Positions 1-11,649 of a stretch of DNA of 64,000 bases are shown piece after piece. Source of the DNA: Gonapodya prolifera JEL478 (taxonomy: Eukaryota > Monoblepharomycota > Monoblepharidomycetes > Monoblepharidales > Gonapodyaceae). The stretch is from the NCBI GenBank assembly GCA_001574975.1, contig KQ965753.1, positions 394,713 through 458,712 on the forward strand, in the 5' to 3' direction. A program made the position numbers and the translations under genes. Numbering within the stretch: position 1 is the stretch's first letter; each line of letters starts with the position of its first letter. The notes beneath the pieces were generated by a model. The model did not search any database, was not told where the DNA came from, and worked only from the letters and a program-made list of their open reading frames with translations.

Positions 1-2866
1 GTTCCCATTCCAAGTCCCAGAACCACGCCGGCAACGATGGGTACTTCCGAGTCGATATCGTCCGACGTTTGAGTGGCACCAGGTCCAGTCGGAATATCCG
101 AATTGCTGGAGGCGATCCCTCCGATACGCACACGAGGCTGATCTTTTCCGACGTGAATAACCTCGGGGGGAGTAGGAGAGAAGGCAACCTTTCCAGGAGT
201 GTGCCAGTTAACACCAGGTTGACCGACGACTTCAAGCGGTACCATGACCCACCCTATCTCCTCCCCTTCTTGGGTCGTCCTGTTCGCCACTCGCCGTCCT
301 TTCCCTCATCAACCTTTCCTCCAACATCGCCAGCTCTCTATGACTCAAATCACTCGCAACACTCTCTCCGTCCCCTGTGCTCTCCTGTGGTGTGTGCGGA
401 AGAGACCCGTGAGAACGCGTCACCAGCTCGTCGTCCAAGGAAATAGCCGGCTGGTCCCGAGGAACATGCACGACGGCAGGGTTTGTATTAAACAACACTT
501 TGCCGTGGGCGGAGGATTCATCGTCGTCGTCACCTGCCCCGTCACGCTCGTCTAGGACTTTCTCGAGCATGTCGATCTCCTTGATACTAAGGTCGCTCGC
601 GTAGCGCCCCACGGGGTGCGTGGATTCCTGCTGGCCTGAGTCGTCGCCCTCGTCCTCTTGCTCCTCCGATGAGTCGGGTACCATGACAGATGTGGACGCT
701 TCCATCGCAAGAGCTGCTTCGGAGCTCCCGCGGAGGTGCTCGGTCGAGGATTTTCGGGAGGACGAGCGGGTGGATGCCGAATGGATCCGGATGTCGTCGA
801 TTTCGTCCTCGATCGGAATGTGCTGTAAATGATACGTCCAGTGGTGTAAGAGGAAATGCGCGAGGCTGGGCTTTCTCAACCTTACCTCTTGATCCTTGGG
901 AACGGGAACAACTGCAACTCCCTTGAACCGAACCTGTCCTTGTACGCCCCTCTCCGCCCCACCCCACTCCCCTTCCCCATCCCTCTCCCGCTTCTCGGCC
1001 ATCTTCTCTTCGAGCAGATCTAGTTCTCTCAGACTCATGTCGGACGCAAAGCCGCCGGAAAGGCCATCTTCTTCGTCGTCGGCACCGCCTGGCGGGGTGT
1101 CCGGGACCGATGGGGCACGACGGATGGATGGAGACGGACCCCTCGAAGGCGGACGACCGTCAAGGGAGAGGGGAACGGGCACTTGATCCCGTGGGACAGA
1201 AACCACCGATGGTTTGGGGGAGAAGGAAACCTGGGAGGAGGGCCTACTTATATGGCGATCATCGGTGGGGGAGACAGAGGATTTGACCGACCTTACTCAA
1301 AGGCGGACCCCCTCTCCGTCCACCTTCAGTCTCTTCGCCGTCGTCCTCTTGCCATTCATCTGCATCCTCCTCCTCATCTGCAGGGCCTCGCTCCTCCAAT
1401 TTCTCTTCCAGGAGTTCAACCTCTCTTAAACTCAAGTCGCTCGCGAAGCTACCTCCACCGAGCCGACTGCTTGGTCTCCCAATGCTCGCACTTCGTTCAC
1501 CGGGTGGGCGATCGGAGGAACGTGAACGACGGCGGTGGGGGGGGGAGGTAGGTGGTGTATGTGATGGCGGCAAGTATTCCGATTCGAGGGGAACAAGAGC
1601 TTGGTCGCGAGGAATGGTATGTGTTTGTGGTATTGGAGAAAATTGGACCTTCGGGGACCAGAACGAGTGGTGGTTGATCCAACGCGAGACATTGAACATC
1701 AACCAATTCGGACCGGTCTCACCTTGTGGTCATCTCCTTCCGCCTGTAATCCTTCACCTTGCGCAGCATGATCAACCACCCATTGTTCCTCCAGCTTCCT
1801 GCTGAGCAGTGCGACCTCCCTCACGCTAAGATCCGACGCGGAGGGCCGAGAGCCAAGAGGACCCCTCTCGTCCATCGGAGTTCCCGGATGAATGGAAAGG
1901 GATATATGAACAGAGTGATGATGGTTTGTACCATCTCCGGGCTCGAGGACGATTACCGGACGATCACGGTCCCGACCGGAAAATGATGACCGGCGCGAGC
2001 CGGAGGAGCGGGCGTGGACGGGGAGGGAGTCCAGCTCCCGTTCGAGGGGTAAGAGTGGTTGGTCTTTGGGTACGACAATGGAGGAGGGGTTCGGTGCAAA
2101 GGAAACCTGAGCAGTGCGCCAGTGTAAGTCGGAGGTCATTCATATGAACGAGGATAATGAGTGTGAGTACAGTGAAAAAAGTAAATCTTAAGCAGATCTC
2201 TGCCCATTCATTGCCACACATGGTCTTTCCACGATGCTGATTACACGGCATTAGCTGGAATCATGTGTTCCTTCCGCGGAATGGAAGGGCAGCATCGGAG
2301 CAGTCACAGTCGACATTTCCACCATATTAATAAATCAAACGTCCAGGAAAATGCAGTCTTCACCCATCAAGCATTGTCCAACAAGCGCCGAAAGATGTTA
2401 CACTTGACATACCTGAGAACGTGACCTGCGTCTGCTAGCTCCTGCCAGAGGAAGCGACTCAGCACGAGTCTAGAAGTACAAATATGCCCGATTTTGAAAA
2501 TGCAAGACCGAGGAGCCATCGAATGAGAAAGAAACAGAACATTGGTAATAAACACGACACAAAGAGGACAGGGAAACCCCTTCTCACCTGTCGAATCGGC
2601 CTTGGCATCGCCGTTCCTTTACCGGCACCTAAGCTGAGAGCACCATCGACGCTCTCTGTCCGTCCATCCATTGCTCCGCCGTCTTCCACACTGGGGGGGT
2701 GAAGGGACCCAAGGGACCGACCAACGTTGGGTGAAAGCAGCTTATTCGGGATGGAATCAATTGATTCCGGAGCAGACATTGCGTGGTCGGATTGACTGGA
2801 TGCTCCGCGGGTACAAGTTTTTGAGGAGGAAGTAGCGGGCACTTGTCCCGCCAAGTGTTCAGCCAA
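1..2866 (-). CDS. KDQ/ASDLS repeat protein (3' end beyond window)
   Basis: I do not recognise a known family. The protein is built from about six units. Each starts V-x-F-x-P-x-P..., then a VP(R/K)DQ motif, a Ser/Pro-rich linker, and an acidic helix of the form ASDLSxRExxxLEExLxE. Exons on the minus strand: 2106-1723, 1648-1292, 1230-886, 822-253 and 188-<1. All are phase 0, and three introns fall exactly between units (K|V or R|V), so the reading frame is secure. The sixth unit (from 188) has its KDQ motif but no ASDLS helix before the window ends. A probable 5' coding exon is 2866-2588, ending in a good GTGAGA donor. One or more small exons between 2588 and 2106 are unresolved; an Arg/Ser-rich stretch near 2440 is a candidate. 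The composition suggests a disordered scaffold with short binding motifs; this is inference. Confidence 0.7.
188..2106 (-). repeat. Array of KDQ/ASDLS protein-coding repeat units
   Basis: Five complete units and the start of a sixth. KDQ motifs, in protein order: VVPKDQ, TIPRDQ, SVPRDQ, PVPKDQ, VHVPRDQ, HVGKDQ. ASDLS helices: SASDLSVREV, FASDLSLREV, FASDMSLREL, YASDLSIKEI, VASDLSHREL. Linkers diverge, while the two motifs keep nearly every position. Phase-0 introns lie at the unit 1/2, 2/3 and 5/6 boundaries. Units 3-5 share two exons, with an intron inside unit 4 just after its KDQ. Confidence 0.8.
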
Positions 2867-3098
2867 TCTGCATCCAAGAAACTCTTATCTCCACATATCA
2901 CCGACATTATTTTGCAAATTTATGTGCAGATTCAATACAGTTGTGTTTTTTAAATGGGTCATTGATCCCCCGCCTTGGTTTTGAAAGTGTTGTTGCTTCC
3001 TCCAAACTATTAATCAGATTCATTAGACGATGACCTTGCGAACTGTAAGCTGGTGGCGAACGTCTCCTTCGCAAGTCACGTCGAAGCCTTAGATTTGG

Positions 3099-4374
3099 TC
3101 ACCGCGATCTTGACCTCGAACGTGACACAGATGATGATCGAGACCGCAACCTTGACCGCGACTCAGATTGTCCCCTGGGAACTGTAGTGGAAGATGTGTG
3201 GCCTGCAAACGCTGCAAGCCATTCCAGGAGCGGTGCTGCCTGCGTGTAAATGGCTGATGGCCAAAACTTCCTGAGGCTTGTCAAAGTGGCTACACGATCT
3301 GACGTGAACTCCTTATGCAGCAGGTTTTGTTGAATGTATCTCCCCACGGTGGTAATCCAAATGGCACTGCTGACACGATTCTCCAAAACCTCGTGTAACA
3401 CTCGGAAGTCCCTAGCACTATCCCAAAGAGCACACTCCAGGTTTTTGAAGCATAGAGTCACTCCCAAATCAGAGGCTGCATCCAAAACTTCTCGTATGTG
3501 GTCGACGTAGTCAAGCCTCCGAAATCTCAATAGAGAACGAGCATTCACTTCCCACCATTCGGAAAACGAAACTTCAAGTCGAGGCCGCGATGAGACCATT
3601 GACGCACTAAGCGAGGATCGCAAATCAACGCCATTTCGAGCACACCAAGAACACCTCCGGGCCAAAGGGATTAGCAAATTCCATGTTTAATCCGCAAGGC
3701 CATGGCATAAAGCCAAATCTCTCGGTAAGGTCGAACATTTTGTCAAAGTGGAGCCTTGCTTGACTTCGACCTCGTGCCTGTGAATGAACCAACCGCAATC
3801 TCTACGCTCCCATCGGCCATCTTCACCATTGTGACTGATCACAATAGGTGGTACAATTAGGTGAATAAAGGTGGACATGTCGTTTCCACGAAGGCAGAGC
3901 TTAACATAACCCATTTATCTGTTCAATTTGACATGGAGGAATCGATAGTTGTAAAACCTGACCCACCTCTTCCCCATACAGCTTAAACCCCTCCGCAGTA
4001 AGAAATGTCTCAACCGTTTCCGACACTTCACCGATTTTAGCCTCATCATAGCGGCTCACCGTGTCCTCCCTGCGTTGTCTCGACCTTCGGGACTCACGCA
4101 CTATCGGAACTACGTATCGGGGCACAACCACTCCGGCAGCGACGAGGAGACGGACAAAGTGGTAATTCTTGAAGAGCCCACCCATGGAGTGCTCGAAAAG
4201 CAGGCCGTAGAAAGTCGCTGTTTTCCCATAGCGTTGAAGGAAGTACGCAACCTTCGTTTGATTCGAGCTCGCGACGGTCCAGATGACTCTGCTAGCCATT
4301 GTAAACGAGTACGGATCCGGGAATTTGACAAGAATGATGGTCAAAATCTCGGGTGGGAGAGAGGTGAGGGACAT
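3099..4374 (-). CDS. F-box-like protein with Arg/Ser tail
   Basis: The N-terminus (from 4374) reads SLPPEILTIILVKFPDPYSF, the shape of an F-box, which would bind Skp1 in an SCF ubiquitin ligase. About 150 residues follow that resemble no domain I can name. A later exon, about 3650-3099, is helical with several Trp and ends in an Arg-Ser tail after a Ser/Arg-rich stretch. The first exon is open to 3901, and the 3914-3687 stretch is in another frame, so at least one intron joins the parts; I could not place it with confidence. The F-box call rests on pattern alone, and the C-terminal substrate-binding function is unknown. Confidence 0.5.
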
Positions 4375-4686
4375 TTGTCACGTTGAAGGTGATTTGATCC
4401 AAATGGATCGCCCGTTGACGGTGATTTGAGCCGAATGGAGAAGGTAAGGAAATTGGTTTTGGAATCCTCCGAACGTGCGGGGTGAGAGGTTGGGAAGTGA
4501 CGGTGTGCAGCCCTTCACGCACCTTGCGGTCTCTCCAGCCAAGGTCCAGATATCGATGGAAGTGAAGCAACAAATGGTGTTAGGCAATTGAGAACATAAA
4601 ACTTTATCCATTCAAACATTCGTCAAGGAGGTTAAAGTTACCAACTGCGCAATGGCTAAGCTCCCATCTTCTCAGCCAGACCACGC

Positions 4687-4800
4687 TCACTCCCCTTCCC
4701 ATAATTCCTTCCGAAAATCTGCGTCGTCCACCATGGAGTGCACCTCTTGCGAAGTCGCCTCACGTGCTTGATTCCAGTAACATTGCCCTCGGAAGTTAGA
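4687..4800 (-). repeat. Duplicated last-exon segment fused to SDR copy A
   Basis: The segment encodes FRGQCYWNQA...SQEVHSMVDDADFRKELW. It aligns with the normal last exon (IRGEFYWDQA...PSEVHAKAEDEVFRRMVW) directly upstream in the same exon. It is probably the remnant of another family member, now in frame because the usual stop codon is missing. Confidence 0.8.
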
Positions 4801-6436
4801 ATTCGACAGATGAAGTGACCTTACATTAATTAACTTACACTTGATTGTCGCCTGCAACATGGACTTCACCGCCAGCTTCTCATTTAGAACACTCTCGGTC
4901 CACTCCCACACCATCCTTCGAAACACTTCGTCCTCCGCTTTTGCGTGGACCTCCGACGGCCTCGACTTGCGAGCTTGGTCCCAGTAAAACTCACCGCGGA
5001 TATTGTTTGACTGGCGACGGCGCACGTGCGGGTAAGGGAGGAGGATAATCGCGGAACCATTTGGACGATGCTTACCGCCACGTCGGGAGAGGTCGCCAGG
5101 TACACCGATGTCATTGCGCCTTGCTCCGGGGTGAGAAGACACATCTGAGATGTCAGGACCGTGAATAAGACATTCAAGCATTCGGTGATCGGATATTACG
5201 GTTTGCGATCACCTTGGATATGGCGGTCAGTGTACCGGCGAGAAGAGGTGGAAAAGCGTACCGGCCAACTTCGGTGTGCACGGCTCCTGGGTGCAACGAA
5301 CTGGCCGTACACATTTCGCCATTCATCGGCAGATGGAAGTTGGAACTTTCCCCAGGAAACATCTGCGCGTGAAACCGTCTACTCACTTGCAGTAGATTTT
5401 CACGTCCTTTCCGTGCTTTTCGTCCAGACGGCGCTGAAGTTCCTTCACTGTAACAATGTTCGCGAGTTTCGTTTCGCCTGGGCAGGAGAGGAATGTGCTG
5501 TCACATTCCGTGACAGCAAGATACCTTAATCGAGACATTCCACTCACCATATCGGCGCATTCCTTTGTAGAATTTTTCGTCGTTCACTTTGTCAAAATTG
5601 ACGCCCTCTTTGGGTGCCCATGTATTCCCCCCGGACGAGACAGCGACGACACGTACAGGTTGCGCAGAAAGAGCGGTCCGCTCTATCGTGGGGAGCAGAC
5701 GCGCAGTAAGCAAGAAGTGAGCAAAATGGTTTCTTTCGAATGAGGCCGTGGTCAATGATGTCGACGGAGGGTTTACAATTGCTCAAGTGCTTACGTTGCC
5801 TGGCGAGTGAGAGCCGTGATTTCTTCCGCGCAAGAAGTCATTAATTGCCTCACAGACTCACGAAATGTTTCTCTATTCCGTCCCGTGACAATTCAAACTG
5901 TGGAAGTGCCATGATGCCTGCATTAAGTATTAGCATGTGGATTGGAAGTCCCTTTTCCAGAAACGTCATGGCGGCTTTATCCACGGACTTCAGGTCGTTA
6001 AAATCGGCTTCAATGTAGTCCACCTTTTCGAACAGTCGTCAGATGCCGCTCTGGCCTCACCGCCGGTTCATCAAAAAGCTAAGTGCACCTTCTCGTTTCC
6101 GGTGAGCCGCACGACCTCCGCGATGGCAGCTTTGGTCTTGTCCGGATTCCGTCCAATACACACCACGTGGGCGCCCTTTTGGGCTCTTTGAGAAAACCTG
6201 TTGATGATGGACCTACGTAAGCACCACCGAAAGACCTGACAACCCACAGAGCGCTAAGTGTCGCTTTCCCGATTCCCGTCGATGCTCCAGTGATAATGGC
6301 GACCTGCCCTGTCAAGTCCTACGAGGAAAATCGATGGGATTCGCCAGCTGCGCATGCTCCGGGATTTCGGTAAGGTACGTACAGGAACATCGTCGTATTT
6401 GAACGTCACAGGTCGCGATGCGAAGAACGACGCCAT
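4687..6436 (-). CDS. Short-chain dehydrogenase/reductase, copy A (intact, extended C-terminus)
   Basis: NAD(P)-dependent oxidoreductase of the classical/extended SDR type seen in retinol-dehydrogenase and WWOX-like proteins. Ten exons: 6436-6383, 6318-6248, 6185-6089, 6023-5862, 5799-5795, 5732-5548, 5477-5387, 5300-5213, 5144-5076, 5010-4687. They sum to 1146 nt, 381 aa. Visible motifs: cofactor loop TGASTGIG, NAG (LILNAGIM), the Ser of VAVSSGG, catalytic YGETK (YxxxK) split across exons 6 and 7, and HPG (SLHPGAVHTE). The substrate cannot be read from sequence. Unlike copy C, which stops after KEKVAV, this copy has AAG at that point and reads 59 residues further into a second, diverged copy of the last exon. 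No signal peptide is evident. Confidence 0.85.
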
Positions 6437-6753
6437 CGTTTTGGACGATGGGACAGCCCAGTCGAGAGGTTTCGTTACAGCGGAGTCGAAGTGAGCTCAG
6501 CTGCCAGGTCTTGGATTCCTTGAAAAAAAGGATGCAGACAAGACACGAGAGATGAGAAGGGTAACTTATGAACGACGGTCAGGAAACCATAGACGCATCA
6601 CTCGAAGAAGAAATATCTTCGGTTGTGAGGTTGGAGCTTACAAGCCTGAAGTTGCAATTCAATTGGGAGTCTTACATCCTCTGCGATCGGAATTATCAAT
6701 AATTCCAATAATATCACCTGAGGCACTGCCCAATATTCGATCCTTCATCTACG

Positions 6754-8352
6754 TTATATGTTCGCCTGCACCACCACCTTCTCCTTCAAAACACTCTCTG
6801 TCCACTCCCACACCCCTCTTCCTGAACACTTCGTCGCCCGCCTTTGCGTGGACCTCGGACGGTCTCGAAGTACGTGCTTGGTCTCAGTAAAACTGGGCCA
6901 CGAATATTTTTGGCCTAGTGAGCAAGGGTCGGGGGACATAATAAGTGAGGAGTTGGTACGGATAAGGATAATGGAATGGTAAGCCTACCACTATGTCGGG
7001 AGAGGTCGCCAGGTACACGGAGCTCATTGCACATTGCTCGGGTGTGAGGAGCAACATCTGAAACGGGGAATAATTGAGACGAACTTCCTTTGAGCGGACC
7101 TATAGGTATGGGTGTCGCGGCTCGGTATCGCACCTTGGTTATGGCATCATATGCTCCGGCGAGAAACGATGGAGCGGAGTATCGGGACAGCTCGGTGTGG
7201 ACGACGCCCGGGTGTAAAGAACTGACCGTGAGTTCCACCATTCATCATGGGCCGTAACTTTCAGTGAGGAAACCTGTAAAGGCATTCACAGAAAATTTTC
7301 ACGTCGTTTCCGTGCTTCTCTTCCAATCGCCGTTGAATTTCCTTCATGGTGACGATGTTCGCGAGTTTCGTTTCCCCTAAACGAGAGAGCGGACAAAAAA
7401 TGTGTCACATTCATCTATATCTGAATTCAAGACGCCAACTTCAAGATCTGTCACTCACCGTATCGAATCCATTCTTTGTACGATTTCTCGTCGTTGAATT
7501 TGTCAGGGTTGATGCCCTCTTCCGGTGCCCATGTATGCACTGCAGACGAGACAGCAACGACGCGAACAGGGTGGCCACTAAGAGCGGTTTGCTCTATCAC
7601 GGGGAGAAGACGGTCGGTAAACAAAAAATGAGCAAGTGATTGCTTTTTGGAGGAGTTTGTGTGTCAATGTTGGAGGTTTACAGGACGTTTCTCAAAAAGC
7701 TCAAATTGCCTGCATGTGGTGGAGCGCCGTGTTTACGCGCCGGCGGGTGATAGATGCCTTACAAACTCACTAATTGTTTCTTGATTCCGTCGTTTGAAAC
7801 TTCAAACTGCGGAAGTGCCATGACACCCGTGTTGTAGTATCAGCATGTGGATCGGCAGTCCTCTTTCCAGAAACGTCTTCGCTGCTTTATCCACAGATTT
7901 GAGGTCGTTCAGATTAGCTTCAATGTAGTCAAGCTTTTCGAAACGTCGTGATGATAATCGACTGTTGGCGGTATCATTGAAACAGCGGTGAAAACTACCT
8001 TCTCGTTTCAGGTGAGCCGGACAACATCCACAATGGCACCTTTGGTCTTCTCCGGGTTTCGACCAACGCATACGATATGGGCGCCCTGTTTTGCACTTCG
8101 AACCAACGCCGTGGACGAGTGAACGGGTTGCGCCACGTCCACGAAGAGTATGTCGGAACTCCCAGTGCACTGAGAGTCGCTTTACCGATTCCCGTTGATG
8201 CTCCGGTTATGACGGCAACCTGTCCTGTCAAGTCGTACCATAATCGATCGATGAGAGTTTGCCAACTGGACAGGATTGCAACGAAGGGAGTGAATGACTG
8301 GAACATCGTCGTATTTGAACATCACAGGTCGCGATGCGAAGAAGGAAGCCAT
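6754..8352 (-). pseudogene. Short-chain dehydrogenase copy B (decayed)
   Basis: All ten exons of the intact copies can be found, but with many lesions: exon 2 donor is GG instead of GT (8162-8163); GGA to TGA stop in exon 3 (8008-8010); one extra base in the NAG motif (near 7835); donor of the 5-nt exon is TT (7703-7704); one base missing in exon 6 (near 7635); exon 7 donor is AT (7284-7285); in the last exon an extra C, TGG to TGA (6884-6886) and an extra G. Exons 8 and 9 (SLHPGVVHTELSRY; MLLLTPEQ) remain clean. The start (8352) reads MASFFASRPV as in copy C. No product is expected. Confidence 0.9.
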
Positions 8353-8650
8353 CCCGTTGACTATGCGAGAGGTTGATCAAGGTATTTATGCAGCTGATGC
8401 GGTCGAGGCTTCATTGTTGCGGAACGGATCGGTTGGGGTTGGTAAAACCTCGATGTTCACTCCTGAGATTTCCAACACCGAGAATTCGCAATCAAATGAC
8501 ATTCTTGCACTACAGTTTCGCTAGCTTTTGCCTGAAAACATATGCTCTGACCAGATCCACCCTGCGTTCTGACCGAGCTCGCTCCTGCCCCACCATACCA
8601 ATATGAGTCGCAAACCGTTCCAATGCGCGTATCAACTCCGGAAAGATATA

Positions 8651-10238
8651 TTAAACCGCCACCTTCTCCTTTAAAGCACCCTCGGTCCACTCCCACACCC
8701 TCTTCCTGAACGTTTCGTCATTCGCCATCGCGTGGACCTCGGACGGCCTCGACGTGCGCGCTTGGTCCCAATAAAACTGGCCGCGGATGTTGTTCGCCTG
8801 GCGGGGGGAATGGTGGGACGTGTTAGCGGGGAGTTTGGTCCCCATAAGGACGGGAAAAAGGAGGAGACAGGAGACAGCTTACCACGACGTCAGGGGAGGT
8901 TGCCAGGTACACGGAGGATATGGCGCCTTGCTCGGGTGTGAGGAGAATCATCTGCGGCGGCAAGTGGGACATGAACACGATCGCAATCGAAGCATTGTTA
9001 ATCCGACGTGTGAGCTCACCTTGGTTAAGGCATTGAATGGTCCGGCGAGAAACGCCGGGATGGAGTATCGTGACAGTTCCGTGTGGACGACGCCAGGGTG
9101 TAATGAACTGGGTTTGAGGCGGGGTGATCGTCGTTCATCAGCAGTTGGAACTCTCCGGAGATCCGATCACTCACTTGCAGTAAATCTTCACGTCCTTCCC
9201 GTGCTTCTCTTCCAAACGCCGTTGGAGCTCCTTCATGTGCAAAATATTGGCAAGTTTCGTTTCGCCTTATAATGACGTTGAAAAAACGTTCCGTCACATT
9301 CTGCGCAACTCAATTATACCTTCGACATCTTCCCCTCACCATATCGACTCGCCGGCTTATACGATTTCTCGTCGTTTACTTTCTCGGTAACAATGCCCTC
9401 TTTGGGCGCCCACGTGTTGGCCCCAGACGAGACAGCGACGACGCGGACTGGGTGACCTGCGAGGGCAGTTTTCTCGATCACGGGGAGCAGACGCTCCGTC
9501 AGTAGGAAGTGTGCGAAGTGGTTGCTTTTGGGAGAGGTACTGTGTCAAAGATGTGGACAGAAATTCACGCATTGCTGTGGAAGAAGTGCTCACGTTGCCT
9601 AATGAGTCGAGAGCCGTGATTACTCGTGCGACGGGAGTGATTGATCGCCTCACAGACTCACAAATTGCTTCTCAATCCCGTCATTTGACACTTCGAACTT
9701 TGGAAGTGACATGATACCCGCGTTAAGGATTAACATGTGGATCGGAAGCCCCTTCTCCAGAAACGTCGTCGCTGCCTTTTCCACGGATTTGAGGTCATTC
9801 AAATCAGCTTCGATGTAGTCGACCTTTTGGAAACGTCGTTAGATGGTGCACCAGTCGCTGCATCAGTGAAAACGGGTGGTGGCACCTTGTCGTTCCCCGT
9901 AAGCCGGACAACCTCCGCGATGGCAGCCTTCGTCTTGTCCGGGTTTCGTCCAACGCACACCACATGAGCACCCTTTTTAGCGCTTTTGAGAGAAACCGTT
10001 GCCGAGTGAGCCAAGAGCCACAGTTGACCACCGAAACACCCGCAGAACTCACAGCGCGCTGAGCGTCGCTTTCCCGATTCCCGTCGACGCTCCAGTGACT
10101 ACAGCAACTTGTCCTGTCAGGTCCTATCATTAAAGATCGATGGGATTCCGCTAACTGCGCGCGGTGGCATAGAAGTTAACACACTGGAACATCGTCGTAC
10201 TTGAACGTCACGGGTCGTGATGCAAAAAACGATGCCAT
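8651..10238 (-). CDS. Short-chain dehydrogenase/reductase, copy C (intact)
   Basis: The cleanest copy. Exons: 10238-10185, 10123-10053, 9982-9886, 9823-9662, 9598-9594, 9524-9340, 9265-9175, 9107-9020, 8951-8883, 8797-8651. They total 969 nt, 322 aa, normal for a single-domain SDR of this group. It shows TGASTGIG (cofactor), GRNPDK after strand 2 (the Arg suggests NADP preference, inference), NAGIM, VAVSSGA, YGETK and SLHPGVVHTELSRY. The fifth exon is only 5 nt (GCAAC). The start MASFFASRPV is shared with copies A and B. It is probably soluble or peripherally membrane-bound; substrate unknown. It sits head-to-tail with B and the small membrane-protein gene. Confidence 0.9.
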
Positions 10239-10772
10239 TGCTTTGACGGTGCGAGATCCCGGTCGAAAGTTTTTGTGCAGCAGGCTGTGTTCCGGTTCTG
10301 CGAGGACCGATCGGTTTCGGAGTGACTCGTAAACCCATTCTACCCGTCTCGAATCCCGCTCCTATAATCTTTGTGCAGAGATCTCGTTCATTGTGTCTAT
10401 CAATAGACTATTAACTGATGATTGCCTGTACATCTCCTTCTAGTCTAACGAGTGTTCAAATCATGTCCCTGAGTTACATAACAGTTGCCCTATACAATTA
10501 TGATTTCTAGCAGTCGAATTGTCCTCTTGTTTTCAATTGTCGTTCTCTCGAGACCACATCAAGTTCAATATGATGGCGCCAAGATGATGGTCAGAGCAGT
10601 TGTCACATTCCGGATAAACTGTAACACGATTATCGTGATGGAGAGTCCCGATATTCGAGGCTGAGAATCAGGCACATAACTAAAGGCGTCGCGATACTGG
10701 GGGCCGATATAGCGGTCTTGTTCGTCGAAGGATCAATCGTAGCGGTAGTGTCCAAAGGTGACGATAAACCCC

Positions 10773-11480
10773 ACCTACAGAGACATGCCTCCGAAAATGA
10801 TGGGTACGCTACAAGATGTGTTGAACGGAAGAACGTGAGGGGATAGCCGACCAAATAAACGCGTGAGCTTCTTTTGCTTTTGCCACACCTCAATCGTTTT
10901 CCATCTTCCAGGTCCGCAGAAACGCGCAATACCGCGAGACAATTGATAATATTGATCACGCCGTTTATCAACGCAACGGATCCCAGTGCAGCAAAGAGTG
11001 ACCTAGTGCGGCTCGGGGCTTCCACTGGTCCAGTTGCGGGAATGTCTGGAAGGACAACGCTGAGACGGCGATCCAGCAGCTCAGACATCCTGCAAAGAGA
11101 AATAGCTTTCAAGGAAGGAGTAGGAATGCACCGGCGTTATGCAAATGCTCGTCCGCGGAAACTTTGAGAGCTATGAGCAACATAACGGGCTGGGCCATGA
11201 ACACGTCGCACAACATGAAGAAAGGATACAAAATGGACCCAATGATTCGCCAAGGGCTGAGCCAGTAGGATACCGACGACCAGCTGGGCGGTATCACCGG
11301 TCTTGACGTGATGGGACATAGATTCGATTGCGTGATTGTCGATGGCTCCCTGTGATGGACCTGGAAGAAGCAGCTGCTGGGGAATTGTCGGTCTCGTTCG
11401 ACCGAGAGCTCGGGCCTCGCTCAACTATGGCCCGTTCTGAGTTCACGACCGCAGGGGGAAGCACGTGGGGGATTAGCACG
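10773..11480 (-). CDS. Small multi-span membrane protein (model unresolved)
   Basis: Minus-strand open stretches encode hydrophobic segments typical of membrane helices: near 11290-11170 (WRIIGSILYPFFMLCDVF..VMLLIAL), near 11030-10930 (SLFAALGSVALINGVINIIN), and a short hydrophobic end near 10810-10770. A Ser-rich soluble N-terminus lies near 11479-11340. Splice sites between them are ambiguous, so exact ends are estimates. No family recognised. It interrupts the dehydrogenase array between copies C and D. Confidence 0.45.
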
Positions 11481-11649
11481 CTCCGCTCAGCGATGAAAAG
11501 GCATCGGAGCTCCGTTCACTCGATGAGACGGCGACGATTTCAGGCCAGTGCCGCCCGGGGCGGAGATTGGTGGGGAATGAGGGTATTGACTTGCGAGCAC
11601 ATACTATTCCTTTGGGATATATAAGTAAGCACCTTTCATAGACAATTCT

